From positions 1 to 45,374 of the forward strand of contig CAZCQP010000019.1 in NCBI GenBank assembly GCA_964500895.1: a DNA stretch of 45,374 nt, written 5' to 3'. A model generated the notes under the pieces. It did no database searches and had not been told where the DNA came from. It saw only the letters and a list, made by a program, of their open reading frames with translations. This document shows, piece by piece, positions 25,182 to 34,571 of the stretch. Within the stretch, counting starts at the first letter, position 1; every line of letters begins with the position of its first letter. The stretch comes from CAZCQP01 sp964500895. Lineage in GTDB: Bacteria; Bacillota; Clostridia; Lachnospirales; JAISER01. The translations under genes were made by a program, and so were the position numbers.

Positions 25182-26226
25182 AGCATTCAGGCAATCACCG
25201 GCATTTACAGGGTTTATTTTGTTTGCCATTGTGCTGGTCATTAACGTCATCATCCAAACCCCAGCCCAATTTTTTACCATTAAAAACTTTTCCTTGCTGT
25301 TCGCTAAAAACGCACCCCTTATTTTAATTACCATGGCCCAGACGCTGTTGCTTTTGCTGGGCATTATAGACATTTCCATTGGCATTCAGCTTTCCCTGGT
25401 GAACGTGATTGCCATTATGCTGCCCACCATGTTTAACACCCCTCTGTGGCTGGCCTGGGTGCTGGCGGTGGTGGCTGTGATGGTGGTGGCCGCCATTAAC
25501 GGGGCTGTGGTGGCGTTTTTGCGCATTCCGCCCCTGTTGGCCGGGTTTGCCATGATTTACATTGTGCGGGGCATTAACCTTTTGATTATGCCTAAACCCC
25601 AAGGCACCATTCCACCCATTATATACCAAACGTACGACAAGCTGTTTTTCGGGTTTATCCCCTTTACCTTTATTGTGGTTGCCCTGGTGTTTGGGGCGTG
25701 GCTGTACTTAAAACGCACCCCCCTCATCCAGAACGCCTATGCGGTGGGCGGCAACGAACGCAACGCCTATGCCACCGGCATGAACACCGCTTGGGTGAAA
25801 GTACGCATGTACATGTTGGCAGGCTTTTTAACCGGCATTGCCGGGTTGTGCCTCACCGCTATGAGTGCTTCCGGTAACCCCATCATGGGGGAAGCTTACG
25901 GGCTTAAATCCATTAGTGCTTCCATTTTGGGGGGCGTATCTTTGGCCGGTGGCTGGGGCACCATGTCCTGTGCCCTGTTTGGCTCTGGGTTTTTGGTGCT
26001 TATTCAAAACAGTGTGTTTTACCTGTTTAACCTGCTCTACCGGGTGTTCCCCGGCTTCCAGGTTACGTCCTATTGGCAAAACTTGGTGTCCGACGGCATT
26101 GTGCTGCTTGGGCTTATCACCACTGTGTTTACCGTAAAAGCCCAGCAAGCATCCATTAAAAAAGGACTTCAAAAACAACTGAGGGGAGGCGAAAACCTTG
26201 CAAAACCAAGTGAAAACCAGCAGTAA
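25165..26226 (+). CDS. Sugar ABC transporter permease, RbsC-like (first)
   Basis: A 353-residue membrane protein of the BPD_transp_2 type with about nine to ten helices. The family signature segment appears as AVGGNERNAYATGMNTAWVKVRMYMLAGFLTGIAG. TLLLLLGIIDISIGIQLSLVN near the N-terminus is the usual substrate-channel helix. ATG 25165 follows AAGGAGGGG. It overlaps the second permease gene by 29 bp. Two different permeases suggest a heterodimeric channel. Confidence 0.92.
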   Translation: MKEHIKAFRQSPAFTGFILFAIVLVINVIIQTPAQFFTIKNFSLLFAKNAPLILITMAQTLLLLLGIIDISIGIQLSLVNVIAIMLPTMFNTPLWLAWVLAVVAVMVVAAINGAVVAFLRIPPLLAGFAMIYIVRGINLLIMPKPQGTIPPIIYQTYDKLFFGFIPFTFIVVALVFGAWLYLKRTPLIQNAYAVGGNERNAYATGMNTAWVKVRMYMLAGFLTGIAGLCLTAMSASGNPIMGEAYGLKSISASILGGVSLAGGWGTMSCALFGSGFLVLIQNSVFYLFNLLYRVFPGFQVTSYWQNLVSDGIVLLGLITTVFTVKAQQASIKKGLQKQLRGGENLAKPSENQQ

Positions 26227-27172
26227 ACTCAGCATTTTCATGCGGAACAACCAAATTGGTATGGCGCTGATTATTTCCGTGGCGTTGTTTGTGCTGAACG
26301 TGGCCATCAACCCTAAATCTTTAAACGTGAACGCCTTTGGCTCTATTTTCGCCCTTACCTCCATGCTGGCCATCGCCTCGGCAGGGCAAACGCTGGTGGT
26401 TATCTCCGACGGCATCGACATGTCTGTGGGTGCTGTCATGTCCATGACGGCCCTCATTACCGTGGGCACCATGAACGGCATGAATGACAAGCTGATTTTA
26501 GCCCTGGTCTTTTCCATTGCCGTGGGTGCTGTGATTGGGCTGTTAAACGGCATTGGCACCGCCAAAATTGGGTTGCCCCCGCTTATTGTTACCATGTGTA
26601 TTGCCAACGTGGTTACCCGGTTGCAATATGTGTTCACCCAAGGCAAACCATCAGGCCGCACGTCGGACTTGTTCACCACCACCCTGCAATACCGGGTATT
26701 TAATGTGTTCCCCACCATCATCCTTTACGCCGCCGTGTTTTTTGCGGTTGTGTTTTTCATTCTGAACCGCACCCGGTTTGGGCAGCAGCTCTTTCTCATG
26801 GGCAACAACAGCGCCGCCGCTTACTTAACCGGGGTGAAAACAGTCAAAATTCAAATTCTTACCTACGTGATTGCTGGTATTCTAGCGGGGATTGCCGGGT
26901 TTATCGGCGCGGGTTACATGAACTTCGTTATGTGCCAAGCTTTTGAAACGTACACCATGATGTCCATTGTGTCTGTGGTTATTGGGGGCACGTTGCTTGT
27001 AGGGGGCAAAGGGTCTTACCTGGGCACCACTGTAGGTGCGCTGTTAATGATTGTGCTTTCAAACTTCCTGGCGGTGCTGGATTTACCCCAGTCTATCCGG
27101 GATATTATCATGGGCATTGTGCTCATTGCACTGCTGGCCGTGTACAACCGGGCCAAACCCATTCGTCAGTAA
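26198..27172 (+). CDS. Sugar ABC transporter permease, RbsC-like (second)
   Basis: A 324-residue paralogue of the preceding permease. It has TLVVISDGIDMSVGAVMSMTAL and FLMGNNSAAAYLTGVKTVKIQILTYVIAGILAGIAG, the matching family segments. The start is TTG 26198, inside the previous gene, supported by GGGGAGG about 9 bp upstream. It should form the membrane channel together with the first permease. An oxidoreductase gene follows after 38 bp. Confidence 0.92.
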   Translation: MQNQVKTSSKLSIFMRNNQIGMALIISVALFVLNVAINPKSLNVNAFGSIFALTSMLAIASAGQTLVVISDGIDMSVGAVMSMTALITVGTMNGMNDKLILALVFSIAVGAVIGLLNGIGTAKIGLPPLIVTMCIANVVTRLQYVFTQGKPSGRTSDLFTTTLQYRVFNVFPTIILYAAVFFAVVFFILNRTRFGQQLFLMGNNSAAAYLTGVKTVKIQILTYVIAGILAGIAGFIGAGYMNFVMCQAFETYTMMSIVSVVIGGTLLVGGKGSYLGTTVGALLMIVLSNFLAVLDLPQSIRDIIMGIVLIALLAVYNRAKPIRQ

Positions 27173-27210
27173 ATTCATAACAAAATGCGTTTTATGAGAG
27201 GGGAAATAAA

Positions 27211-28317
27211 ATGCAAGACTTGTTAAAGAACATTGAAGCCGCCACACAGCCTATGTTGCCGCCTAAAAAAGACTTTAAAATCGGCTGCATTGGCGCTGGT
27301 TTTATCATGCGGGACTGCCATTTGGTGGCCTATAAAAACGCCGGGTTTAACCCTTATGCCATTGCTTCCCGCACCCAGGCCCACAGTGAAGAAGTGGCCA
27401 AGATGCACAACTTGCCCAAGGTGTATGCCACCTGGCAAGAACTGGTGGCAGACCCTGAAGTGGAGATTGTAGACATTGCTCTGCCCCCCCACTTACAGCC
27501 AGATGTGGTGCGGGAAGCCTGCAAACACCCCCACATTAAGGGCATTCTGTGCCAAAAACCCATTGCCATGAGCCTGAAAGATGCCAGAACCATTGTGGCC
27601 ATGGGGGAAGAACGGGGCATTCCCATTGCTGTCAATTCCAACATGCGTTACGACCAATCCATGCGGGCGTTGCGCTACATTTTGGACCAAGGGCTTTTAG
27701 GGGATCCGGTGCTGGCCACCATTGAAATGCGGGCCATTCCCCATTGGCAAGAGTTTTTAAAAGCTTACGACAAGCTGGAACTTTTCGGCATGGGCATCCA
27801 CCATCTGGACATTTTCCGCTATCTTTTTGGCGACCCGGCGGCCATTACTGCTTTGTGCCGGCCAGACCCCAGAAGCCAGTTTCCCCACACCGACGGCATC
27901 ACCCAGTACACGTATCAGTACGGCAGCGGCTTGATGGCCACCAGCCTGGACGATGTATGGGCATGGCCCGGGGAACCTTGTGAAAAGGACATTTACATCA
28001 AATGGCGTGTGGAAGGCACAGAAGGCATGGCCACCGGCACCATTGGCTGGCCAGAATACCCCAAACGCCAGCCCAGCACACTAAAATTCACCTGCAAAAG
28101 CTACCCCAACCAATGGCTGACCCCACAATGGGACACGGTTTGGTTCCCGGACGCTTTTGTAGGTACCATGGCAGACTTACTGGGGGCGGTGTGTGAAAAC
28201 CGCAGCCCAGAAATAAGCGCCAAAGACAACTTGGGCACCATTGCTTGCGTGGAGGCTTGCTACCGCTCTATTGCAGAAAAACGCACCGTAGCGCTGGAAG
28301 AAATACTTGTAGATTAA
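27211..28317 (+). CDS. Gfo/Idh/MocA-family oxidoreductase (fourth of four)
   Basis: A 368-residue protein. Rossmann motif IGCIGAGFIMRDCH begins at about residue 24 after a longer N-terminal lead. The catalytic lysine motif reads LCQKPIAM, with Gln in place of the usual Glu before Lys-Pro. The second domain has ELFGMGIHHLDIFRYLFGDP with the active-site His, and several Trp-rich stretches (DDVWAWPGEPCE, PNQWLTPQWDTVWFPDAF) not seen in the other three. It lies in the transporter operon, so it may carry out the first oxidation of the imported compound. The ATG follows GAGAGGGG. Confidence 0.9.
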   Translation: MQDLLKNIEAATQPMLPPKKDFKIGCIGAGFIMRDCHLVAYKNAGFNPYAIASRTQAHSEEVAKMHNLPKVYATWQELVADPEVEIVDIALPPHLQPDVVREACKHPHIKGILCQKPIAMSLKDARTIVAMGEERGIPIAVNSNMRYDQSMRALRYILDQGLLGDPVLATIEMRAIPHWQEFLKAYDKLELFGMGIHHLDIFRYLFGDPAAITALCRPDPRSQFPHTDGITQYTYQYGSGLMATSLDDVWAWPGEPCEKDIYIKWRVEGTEGMATGTIGWPEYPKRQPSTLKFTCKSYPNQWLTPQWDTVWFPDAFVGTMADLLGAVCENRSPEISAKDNLGTIACVEACYRSIAEKRTVALEEILVD

Positions 28318-28339
28318 AAGTGATTAAGGGGGACGCAGC

Positions 28340-29242
28340 ATGATTAGCGTTGGTATTTTCACAGGTTACTACCCATACACCATAGACGAAACCATAACAC
28401 GGATTAAGGCTTGTGGTTTTTCCTGCGTGCAGCTGGATGTTTCTTTTAAAGACTGCGACGCCACAAAGGGCCAGCTGAATGCCGAAACGGCCAAGCTTAT
28501 CCGGGACAAGTTCCGGGACGCCAACCTGCCTATCATTACCATTTCAAGCTACACCAACTTTATGCATCCAGACCCGGAAAAGCGTGCCCAAAACATTGCC
28601 TACATTAAAAGCATGATGTCCTATGCCAAGGCGCTAGGTTGCTCCTACGTGGCCAGCGAAACGGGCACGTTTAACCCGGAAAGTGATTGGGTGTGGCACG
28701 ACCGCAATGACACAGAGGAAGCCTACCAAGAAACGCTGGCAGTTATTCGGGACATTGTGGCCCACGCCGAAAGCTGCGGGGTGACGTTCCTTATTGAAAA
28801 CTATGTGAACAACGTCATCGGCTCTGTAGATACAGTGGAGCGGCTGTTTAAAGACATTAACAGCCCCAACCTTGGGCTCATCTGCGACCCTACCAATTAC
28901 TTTACATCGGAAAATATTGGCCGGGTAGACGAGGAACTGCATAGCATATTCAAACGGCTTGCACCCTACTTTAAAATTGCCCATGCTAAGGATTGCAAGG
29001 AAACGGCAGACTTTTCTGAAAAGCACGCCAGCATAGACGCTGATGAATCCCACACTTTCCGGGGTTCAGGGGGCGTGGAGCTGCCCGCTGCAGGGTTGGG
29101 TGTGCTGAACTATGAGCTGTACTTAAAGCTTTTAGCCGAAGCCCACCCCAACATCCCCCTCATCATCGAGCACTTGGATGAGGGCGATATTCCTAGAGCC
29201 AAGGCTTTTGTGGACAATTGCTTGAAACAATTAGGAGTATAA
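28340..29242 (+). CDS. Sugar phosphate isomerase/epimerase-type TIM barrel (third of three)
   Basis: A 300-residue TIM barrel of the xylose isomerase-like family. Metal-ligand motifs are FLIENYVNNVIG, LGLICDPTNYF, IAHAKDCKE and LIIEHLDEGD. Compared with the other two it has HTFRGSGGVELPAAGLGVLNYELYLKLL before the last ligand. It is the last gene of the import operon, 22 bp after the oxidoreductase, and ends at a strong terminator. Proteins of this type next to Gfo-type oxidoreductases act on 3-keto sugars or keto-inositols in several gut bacteria; the reaction here is not determined. Confidence 0.88.
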   Translation: MISVGIFTGYYPYTIDETITRIKACGFSCVQLDVSFKDCDATKGQLNAETAKLIRDKFRDANLPIITISSYTNFMHPDPEKRAQNIAYIKSMMSYAKALGCSYVASETGTFNPESDWVWHDRNDTEEAYQETLAVIRDIVAHAESCGVTFLIENYVNNVIGSVDTVERLFKDINSPNLGLICDPTNYFTSENIGRVDEELHSIFKRLAPYFKIAHAKDCKETADFSEKHASIDADESHTFRGSGGVELPAAGLGVLNYELYLKLLAEAHPNIPLIIEHLDEGDIPRAKAFVDNCLKQLGV

Positions 29243-29247
29243 ACATA

Positions 29248-29291
29248 AAAGAAGCCGCCCACCGTTTCCGGTGGGCGGCTTCTTTATTTTT
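29248..29291. terminator. Bidirectional terminator between isomerase and aminopeptidase genes
   Basis: A 17-bp stem (29248-29264 with 29269-29285) over the loop TTTC, core GCCGCCCACCG, is flanked by A residues on the left and T residues on the right. It serves the convergent genes on both sides. Confidence 0.92.
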
Positions 29292-30669
29292 ACTCCGCAA
29301 AAGATTCACACAAAGCATACAAAGCGGCAACCCCTGCCCCGGTTGCTCCGGGTGCTTGGAACTCCCATTTGTGGGTGCTCACCCAGGCGGTGCCTGCAAT
29401 GTCCAGGTGAATCCAGGGCAAGCCCTCATTAAAAGCATTCAGGAACATGCCGGCGGAAATGGTGGCACATCCTGCATCGGAATTGTTTTTAATGTCTGCG
29501 GCATGGCTATCGTTCATTTTGCCGTACTCTGCAAAAGTAGGCAGCCGCCAGTATTGTTCCCCAGTGGCATGGGTGGCTTGCTCAAACTGGGTGTAGAAAG
29601 CATCGTCATTGCTCATCACCCCAGCAGTAGTAAAACCAAACATCTGCACCACCCCACCAGTTAAAGTGGCAATGTCCACCAGACGGGTGGCTCCGGCTTT
29701 GCGCACGGCGTAAGTCATGGCATCCGCCAAAATAAGCCGGCCTTCTGCGTCTGTGTTGCCAATTTCAATGGTCTTGCCGGACATGGATGTGACCACATCC
29801 CCCACCAAGAAACTTTCCCGTGAAATGAGGTTTTCCGCTGCGGGAATCACCGCCACCACGTTCACCGGCACTTTATTTTTGGCCAGCGCAACCACACAGC
29901 CGAAAACGGCTGCGGCACCGGCCATGTCTCCACGAATGCCCTTCATGGACAACACAGGCTTTAAGCAATAGCCCCCGGTGTCGCAAGTGATGCCCTTGCC
30001 CACCAGGCCAATGGTTTCCTTGTTGCCCGGGTTGCCGGTATAGCGCAACACAGCCATGCGGGGTTGATGCTCGGCGCTGCCACCTACGGCCAGTAACGCC
30101 CCCATGCCCAGCGCTTCCATTTGCTTCTCGTCCAAAATTTCTACGGCACAACCGGCTTCTTCTGCCAGCTTGGCCATCCGGGTGGTCATCACCTCTGGGG
30201 TGAGCATGTTGGCCGGTTCATTCACCATGTCCCGAGCCATACACACGCTTTCCGCCAAAGCGGCAATGGACGCTAGCTTGTCAAAATCCTTCTCGCCTTC
30301 CGGCAAATCCAGATACACATTTAATGTTTTCTTGTTTTCTTTGGTCTTCCAATTTTGGGGCTTATACAGGCACAGGGCTGCGCTTTCATATACCCATTCA
30401 GCAGCCTTGTCTCCAAACATGTCTGTCAGGGCTTTCAGCCGAATGACCAGCCCTTGTGCCCCGCAACGTTGCACATGCCGCACCCCAACGGCCACCGCAC
30501 GGCGAACCAGCAAGGGGGTGAGCTTTTCGGCTTCACCCAAGCCGACAAGGGCGCAGGGCATTTGCCCGTCCTCAAAAGCACAATGCAGGGCAAACAAGTC
30601 TCCCTGTTTGTCAAAGTCCAGCTGCCATTGGGCTTGGGTTGCTTTTGCTTCGTTCCAATAAGTAATCAC
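29290..30669 (-). CDS. Leucyl aminopeptidase, M17 family
   Basis: A 459-residue two-metal aminopeptidase. The metal ligands and catalytic positions of the family are visible: Lys225 in VGKGITCD, Asp230 in CDTGG, Asp248 in RGDMAG, and Asp307 and Glu309 in the signature NTDAEGRL. The N-terminal domain (1-150) is the variable M17 domain. It removes N-terminal residues from peptides in the cytoplasm. The start is GTG 30669; AGGAAGG lies 10-15 bp upstream inside the end of the ATPase gene, and only 5 bp separate the two genes. As last gene of the peptide importer operon it would degrade the imported peptides. Confidence 0.93.
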   Translation of the reverse strand: MITYWNEAKATQAQWQLDFDKQGDLFALHCAFEDGQMPCALVGLGEAEKLTPLLVRRAVAVGVRHVQRCGAQGLVIRLKALTDMFGDKAAEWVYESAALCLYKPQNWKTKENKKTLNVYLDLPEGEKDFDKLASIAALAESVCMARDMVNEPANMLTPEVMTTRMAKLAEEAGCAVEILDEKQMEALGMGALLAVGGSAEHQPRMAVLRYTGNPGNKETIGLVGKGITCDTGGYCLKPVLSMKGIRGDMAGAAAVFGCVVALAKNKVPVNVVAVIPAAENLISRESFLVGDVVTSMSGKTIEIGNTDAEGRLILADAMTYAVRKAGATRLVDIATLTGGVVQMFGFTTAGVMSNDDAFYTQFEQATHATGEQYWRLPTFAEYGKMNDSHAADIKNNSDAGCATISAGMFLNAFNEGLPWIHLDIAGTAWVSTHKWEFQAPGATGAGVAALYALCESFAE

Positions 30670-30674
30670 AGTGC

Positions 30675-31652
30675 TTATTTACCTTCCTTCTCGTCAATGT
30701 GCAAGCAGGCCACAAAATGCCCTTCTTCCGGTTGAAATGAAGGAATTTTGCCTTGCTTGCAATCTTCCTGGCACCTGGGGCACCGGGTTTGGAAGGGGCA
30801 GCCCACAGGCAGGTCCACGGTGCTGGGGATGTCCCCCTGCAATATTTTGCGCTCCGTTTGCCGGGTGGGGTCTGGGATAGGCACCGCAGACAACAACGCC
30901 CGGGTATAGGGGTGCAACGGGTTTTTGTACAGCATGGCCTTAGGCGCCATTTCCACAATGGAACCTAAGTACATAACGGCAATACGGTCTGAAATCATTT
31001 CCACCACGCTTAAATCGTGAGAAATAAACAAATAGGTGAGGGCATAATCCTTTTGCAGCTGTTGCATCAGATTCAGCACCTGGGCCTGAATGGACACGTC
31101 CAAAGAGGACACGGGCTCATCTGCAATAATCAGCTTGGGCCGTACCGTCAGCGCCCGGGCAATGCCAATGCGCTGTCTTTGGCCGCCGGAAAACTCGTGG
31201 GGCCAACGGCGGGCGTGTTTTTCATTTAAGCCCACAATTTTCAAAAGTTCTCGGGCAGCTTTCAGCCGTTCCGGGCCGCTCATGTTGGTGTGCACCAACA
31301 GGGGCTCTGCCACCAGTTCTTCCACCCGCATCCGAGGGTTTAAAGAAGCGTTAGGGTCTTGGAAAATCATTTGCACATCTTTGCGCAAGGGGCGCATTTC
31401 CGCTTCTGAAATGGCGGAAATATTTTTCCCGTCAAACCAAATCTCGCCGGAATCCGGCTTCATCAGCCGGTCTACCAGCCGCCCGGTGGTGGACTTTCCG
31501 CAACCGGATTCCCCTACCACCGAAAAGGTTTCGCCGGGGTATATATCAAAACTAATGTCGTTCACCGCATGAACAAAACGTTGCTTCCCCAGCAAGCTTT
31601 TGCTTACCGGGAATTTCTTAGACACATTTTTTACAGAAACAAGGGGGGTCAT
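30675..31652 (-). CDS. Peptide ABC transporter ATP-binding protein, DppF/OppF-type
   Basis: A 325-residue ATPase with Walker A GESGCGKST (about 44-52), signature FSGGQRQRIGIARAL, and Walker B LIIADEPVSSLDVS. The C-terminal oligopeptide extension has a Cys cluster (GCPFQTRCPRCQEDC) which in related proteins helps bind a metal or iron-sulfur centre. It overlaps the DppD-type gene by 4 bp and would pair with it as the two ATPases of the importer. Confidence 0.93.
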   Translation of the reverse strand: MTPLVSVKNVSKKFPVSKSLLGKQRFVHAVNDISFDIYPGETFSVVGESGCGKSTTGRLVDRLMKPDSGEIWFDGKNISAISEAEMRPLRKDVQMIFQDPNASLNPRMRVEELVAEPLLVHTNMSGPERLKAARELLKIVGLNEKHARRWPHEFSGGQRQRIGIARALTVRPKLIIADEPVSSLDVSIQAQVLNLMQQLQKDYALTYLFISHDLSVVEMISDRIAVMYLGSIVEMAPKAMLYKNPLHPYTRALLSAVPIPDPTRQTERKILQGDIPSTVDLPVGCPFQTRCPRCQEDCKQGKIPSFQPEEGHFVACLHIDEKEGK

Positions 31653-32671
31653 GATACAGCCTCCTTTGTGGTGCCTTCAACCAGCCAGCACCGGCATTTG
31701 CGTTTTTCGCCCACTTCAATAAGCTGGGGCTCGGTTTCGTGGCATTGGGCCACGGCACGGGAACACCGGGGGGCAAATTTGCACCCGGGGGGCATGGCGG
31801 ATAAATCCGGCACACTGCCGGGGATGGAAGGCAGGGATGTTACCCCTGAACCCAGCTTGGGCACGGAAGCAATCAGCCCTTGGGTATAGGGGTGCTTGGG
31901 CTCTGCAAACAGCTCATGGACAGACGCTTCCTCTACAATGCGCCCGGCATACATCACCATCACCCGGTTGCACATTTCGGCCACAATGCCTAAGTCGTGG
32001 GTGATTAAAATAATACCCGCATTAAAGTCGGTGCGGATGTTGCGCATCAAGTCCAAAATTTGGGCTTGAATGGTCACGTCCAGGGCAGTGGTAGGTTCGT
32101 CTGCAATGAGCAAATGGGGGTTGCAGCTCATGGCCATGGCAATCATCACCCGCTGGCTCATGCCACCGGAAAGCTGGTGGGGGTAACTGCGCATGGTAAC
32201 GCTGGGCACGGGAATGCCCACTTGACGCAGCATGTGTTCTGCATGTTCAATGGCTTGTTGCTTGTTTAAATCCATGTGCAGGCGGATGGCTTCCACCATC
32301 TGTGCCCCAATGCGCATGGCAGGGTTTAAAGAGGACATGGCCTCTTGAAAAATCATGGACATGTTCTTGCCCCGAATGCTGCGCATTTCACGGTCTGTGC
32401 ATTCCAGCAAGTTTTTGCCTTCCAGAATGATTTTGCCGCCAGCCACCCGGCCGGGGGTGTTTTTAAATAATTGCATGATGGACAAAGACGTTACGGACTT
32501 TCCGCAGCCAGACTCCCCTACAAGGCCCACAATTTCCCCACGGTAAACCTGAAAGCTTACGTCGTCTATGACGCACACTTTGCTCTTTTTGCCTGTTTGA
32601 AATTCGGTGCGCAAATGCTGAATATCCAGTAAAGGCTGTTCCTGTTTGTTGGTTAAATTCTTTTCGTTCAT
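31649..32671 (-). CDS. Peptide ABC transporter ATP-binding protein, DppD/OppD-type
   Basis: A 340-residue ATPase with Walker A GESGCGKSVTS, signature LSGGMSQRVMIAMAMS and Walker B LLIADEPTTALDVT. The C-terminal oligopeptide motif is PPGCKFAPRCSRA. The signature has Met-Ser in place of the common Gln-Arg start. The gene starts 12 bp after the permease stop and overlaps the next ATPase gene. Confidence 0.93.
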   Translation of the reverse strand: MNEKNLTNKQEQPLLDIQHLRTEFQTGKKSKVCVIDDVSFQVYRGEIVGLVGESGCGKSVTSLSIMQLFKNTPGRVAGGKIILEGKNLLECTDREMRSIRGKNMSMIFQEAMSSLNPAMRIGAQMVEAIRLHMDLNKQQAIEHAEHMLRQVGIPVPSVTMRSYPHQLSGGMSQRVMIAMAMSCNPHLLIADEPTTALDVTIQAQILDLMRNIRTDFNAGIILITHDLGIVAEMCNRVMVMYAGRIVEEASVHELFAEPKHPYTQGLIASVPKLGSGVTSLPSIPGSVPDLSAMPPGCKFAPRCSRAVAQCHETEPQLIEVGEKRKCRCWLVEGTTKEAVS

Positions 32672-32683
32672 AGGCCCACCCCC

Positions 32684-33565
32684 TTACTTGATTTTCGGGT
32701 CAAGGGTGTCTCGCAGACCATCCCCCAACAGGTTAAACGCCAGCACGGTTAAAAAGATGAGCAAGCCCGGGAAGTATACCAAATGGGAACCAACCCCGAT
32801 ATAGCTGCGCCCGGAAGAAAGCATGGCCCCCCAGTCCGGTTCAGACACATTGGCCCCAAAGCCCAAAAAGCTTAAAGAGGCGGCGGCCAAAATGGCAGTA
32901 CCGATGCGCATGGTGAAGTTCACAATCATAGACTGCACCGTGCCCGGGAATATATACACCCACAAAATGCGATTGTCTTTGCAGCCAATGGAGCGGGCCA
33001 CTTCCACATACAAACAATGCTTCACAGCCAAGGTGGCGCTGCGAATGATGCGGGCAAAAGAGGGTATGGTAAAGACGGCAACGGCAATGACCACGTTAAT
33101 CACACCGGGGCCAATGATGGCCACCACCGCAATACACAGCAAAATGTCCGGCATGGCAAACAAAATGTCACTGGCGCGCATCACCAGCATTTCCAGCCCA
33201 CCGCCGTAATAGCCGGCCAAAATGCCCAGCACACTGCCAATGGCCGCACCGATTAATACAGAGCTTAACGCCACGCCCAAGGAAAGGCGGGAACCCACCA
33301 GCAACCGGCTTAACACGTCTCTGCCGTATTCATCCGTCCCTAACAGATGGTCGGAACTGGGTGCGCTTAACAGGTTGTCGTAATCCGGGGTTGCCGGGTC
33401 GTATGGGGCAAACTGCGGCCCAAAAATGGCCATTAAAATAAGAAAGATAATAAAACAACCGGCAACCACTGCCGTTTTCCGCTGCATAAACTTTTTAAAC
33501 AGCTCTTTGGTTTTATTATACTCTTTCATGACCGGTTCGTCTTGATATTGGTTACCTTCTGGCAT
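32684..33565 (-). CDS. Peptide ABC transporter permease, DppC/OppC-type
   Basis: A 293-residue membrane protein. A cytoplasmic N-terminus of about 33 residues precedes helix 1 (VVAGCFIIFLILMAIFG). HLLGTDEYGRDVLSRLLVGSRLSLGVAL is the typical DppC segment, and the ATPase-contact loop is seen as EVARSIGCKDNRILWVYIFPG. The ATG follows AAAGGAGG. It works with the DppB-type permease. Confidence 0.93.
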   Translation of the reverse strand: MPEGNQYQDEPVMKEYNKTKELFKKFMQRKTAVVAGCFIIFLILMAIFGPQFAPYDPATPDYDNLLSAPSSDHLLGTDEYGRDVLSRLLVGSRLSLGVALSSVLIGAAIGSVLGILAGYYGGGLEMLVMRASDILFAMPDILLCIAVVAIIGPGVINVVIAVAVFTIPSFARIIRSATLAVKHCLYVEVARSIGCKDNRILWVYIFPGTVQSMIVNFTMRIGTAILAAASLSFLGFGANVSEPDWGAMLSSGRSYIGVGSHLVYFPGLLIFLTVLAFNLLGDGLRDTLDPKIK

Positions 33566-33583
33566 TGTCGTTCCTCCTTTCTG

Positions 33584-34504
33584 TTAACTGTAACGGATTT
33601 TGGGGTTCAGCAGACCGTAGAGCAAGTCTACAATCAGGTTAATGGTCACATACTCGAAGGCAAAGAACATTAAAAGAGCCTGCACTACTTTATAATCACG
33701 GAAAACAATGGAATCAATAATGAGCCGCCCAAGGCCGGGAATGGTGAACACCGTTTCCACCAGCACAGAACCGGCCAACAGCGCCCCAATTTGAAGCCCT
33801 GTTACAGTAACCACTTGCATCAGCGAGTTTCTAAAGGCATGGCGGAACACCACCAGCCACTCCCGCTGACCCTTAGCACGGGCGGTACGCACGTAGTCTT
33901 CCTGCATGGTTTCCATCATGGAAGAACGGGAAAAACGGGCCAACATGCCCATGATGCTGCACCCTAAGGTGAAAGAGGGCAAAATGTAGCTTTGCCAGTT
34001 GGATAAGCCGCCTGTAGGCACCAGCCCTAAGTTCACTGAAAAAATCTGGATGAGCACAAGGCCAAGCCAGAAGGGGGGCACCGAAATGCCAGAGGTGGAA
34101 AGCACCATACCAAAGTAATCCAGGGGCTTTCCTCTGTACACAGCGGAAATAACCCCAATGATGACCCCTAACACCACAGACCACATAATGGCAAAGATGG
34201 TGAGGGAAACGGTGGCCCCTAAACGCCCCATGAGCATTTCAGACACAGGCAGCCCGGTTTTGTAGGACGTGCCCATGTCCCCTTTGGTTAAATCTTTTAA
34301 ATAGTTGCCATACTGCACCAGCAGCGGGTCGTTTAAGCCCAGGGCTTCTTGAATGCGGACCACATCTTCTGCGGTGGATTCCTTGCCCGCCAGCATTCTG
34401 GCCGGGTCTCCGGGAATCATATGCATGAACATAAAGACGAGAAAGGAAATAATGAGCAAAAGCGGAATGGTACCCAGTACCCGTTTAACAAAATACCGGC
34501 TCAA
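33584..34504 (-). CDS. Peptide ABC transporter permease, DppB/OppB-type
   Basis: A 306-residue membrane protein opening with YFVKRVLGTIPLLLIISFLVFMFMHMIPGDPARMLAG, the standard DppB start. The ATPase-contact loop is DYVRTARAKGQREWLVVFRHAFRNSL. The start is TTG 34504 with AAAGGAGGG upstream. It lies 18 bp before the DppC-type gene. Confidence 0.93.
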   Translation of the reverse strand: MSRYFVKRVLGTIPLLLIISFLVFMFMHMIPGDPARMLAGKESTAEDVVRIQEALGLNDPLLVQYGNYLKDLTKGDMGTSYKTGLPVSEMLMGRLGATVSLTIFAIMWSVVLGVIIGVISAVYRGKPLDYFGMVLSTSGISVPPFWLGLVLIQIFSVNLGLVPTGGLSNWQSYILPSFTLGCSIMGMLARFSRSSMMETMQEDYVRTARAKGQREWLVVFRHAFRNSLMQVVTVTGLQIGALLAGSVLVETVFTIPGLGRLIIDSIVFRDYKVVQALLMFFAFEYVTINLIVDLLYGLLNPKIRYS

Positions 34505-34571
34505 ACCTATCCCTCCTTTTTTGTATTATTACAAGCTTTATGGAATAAATTGCTATTTTATGCTCCAGAAC

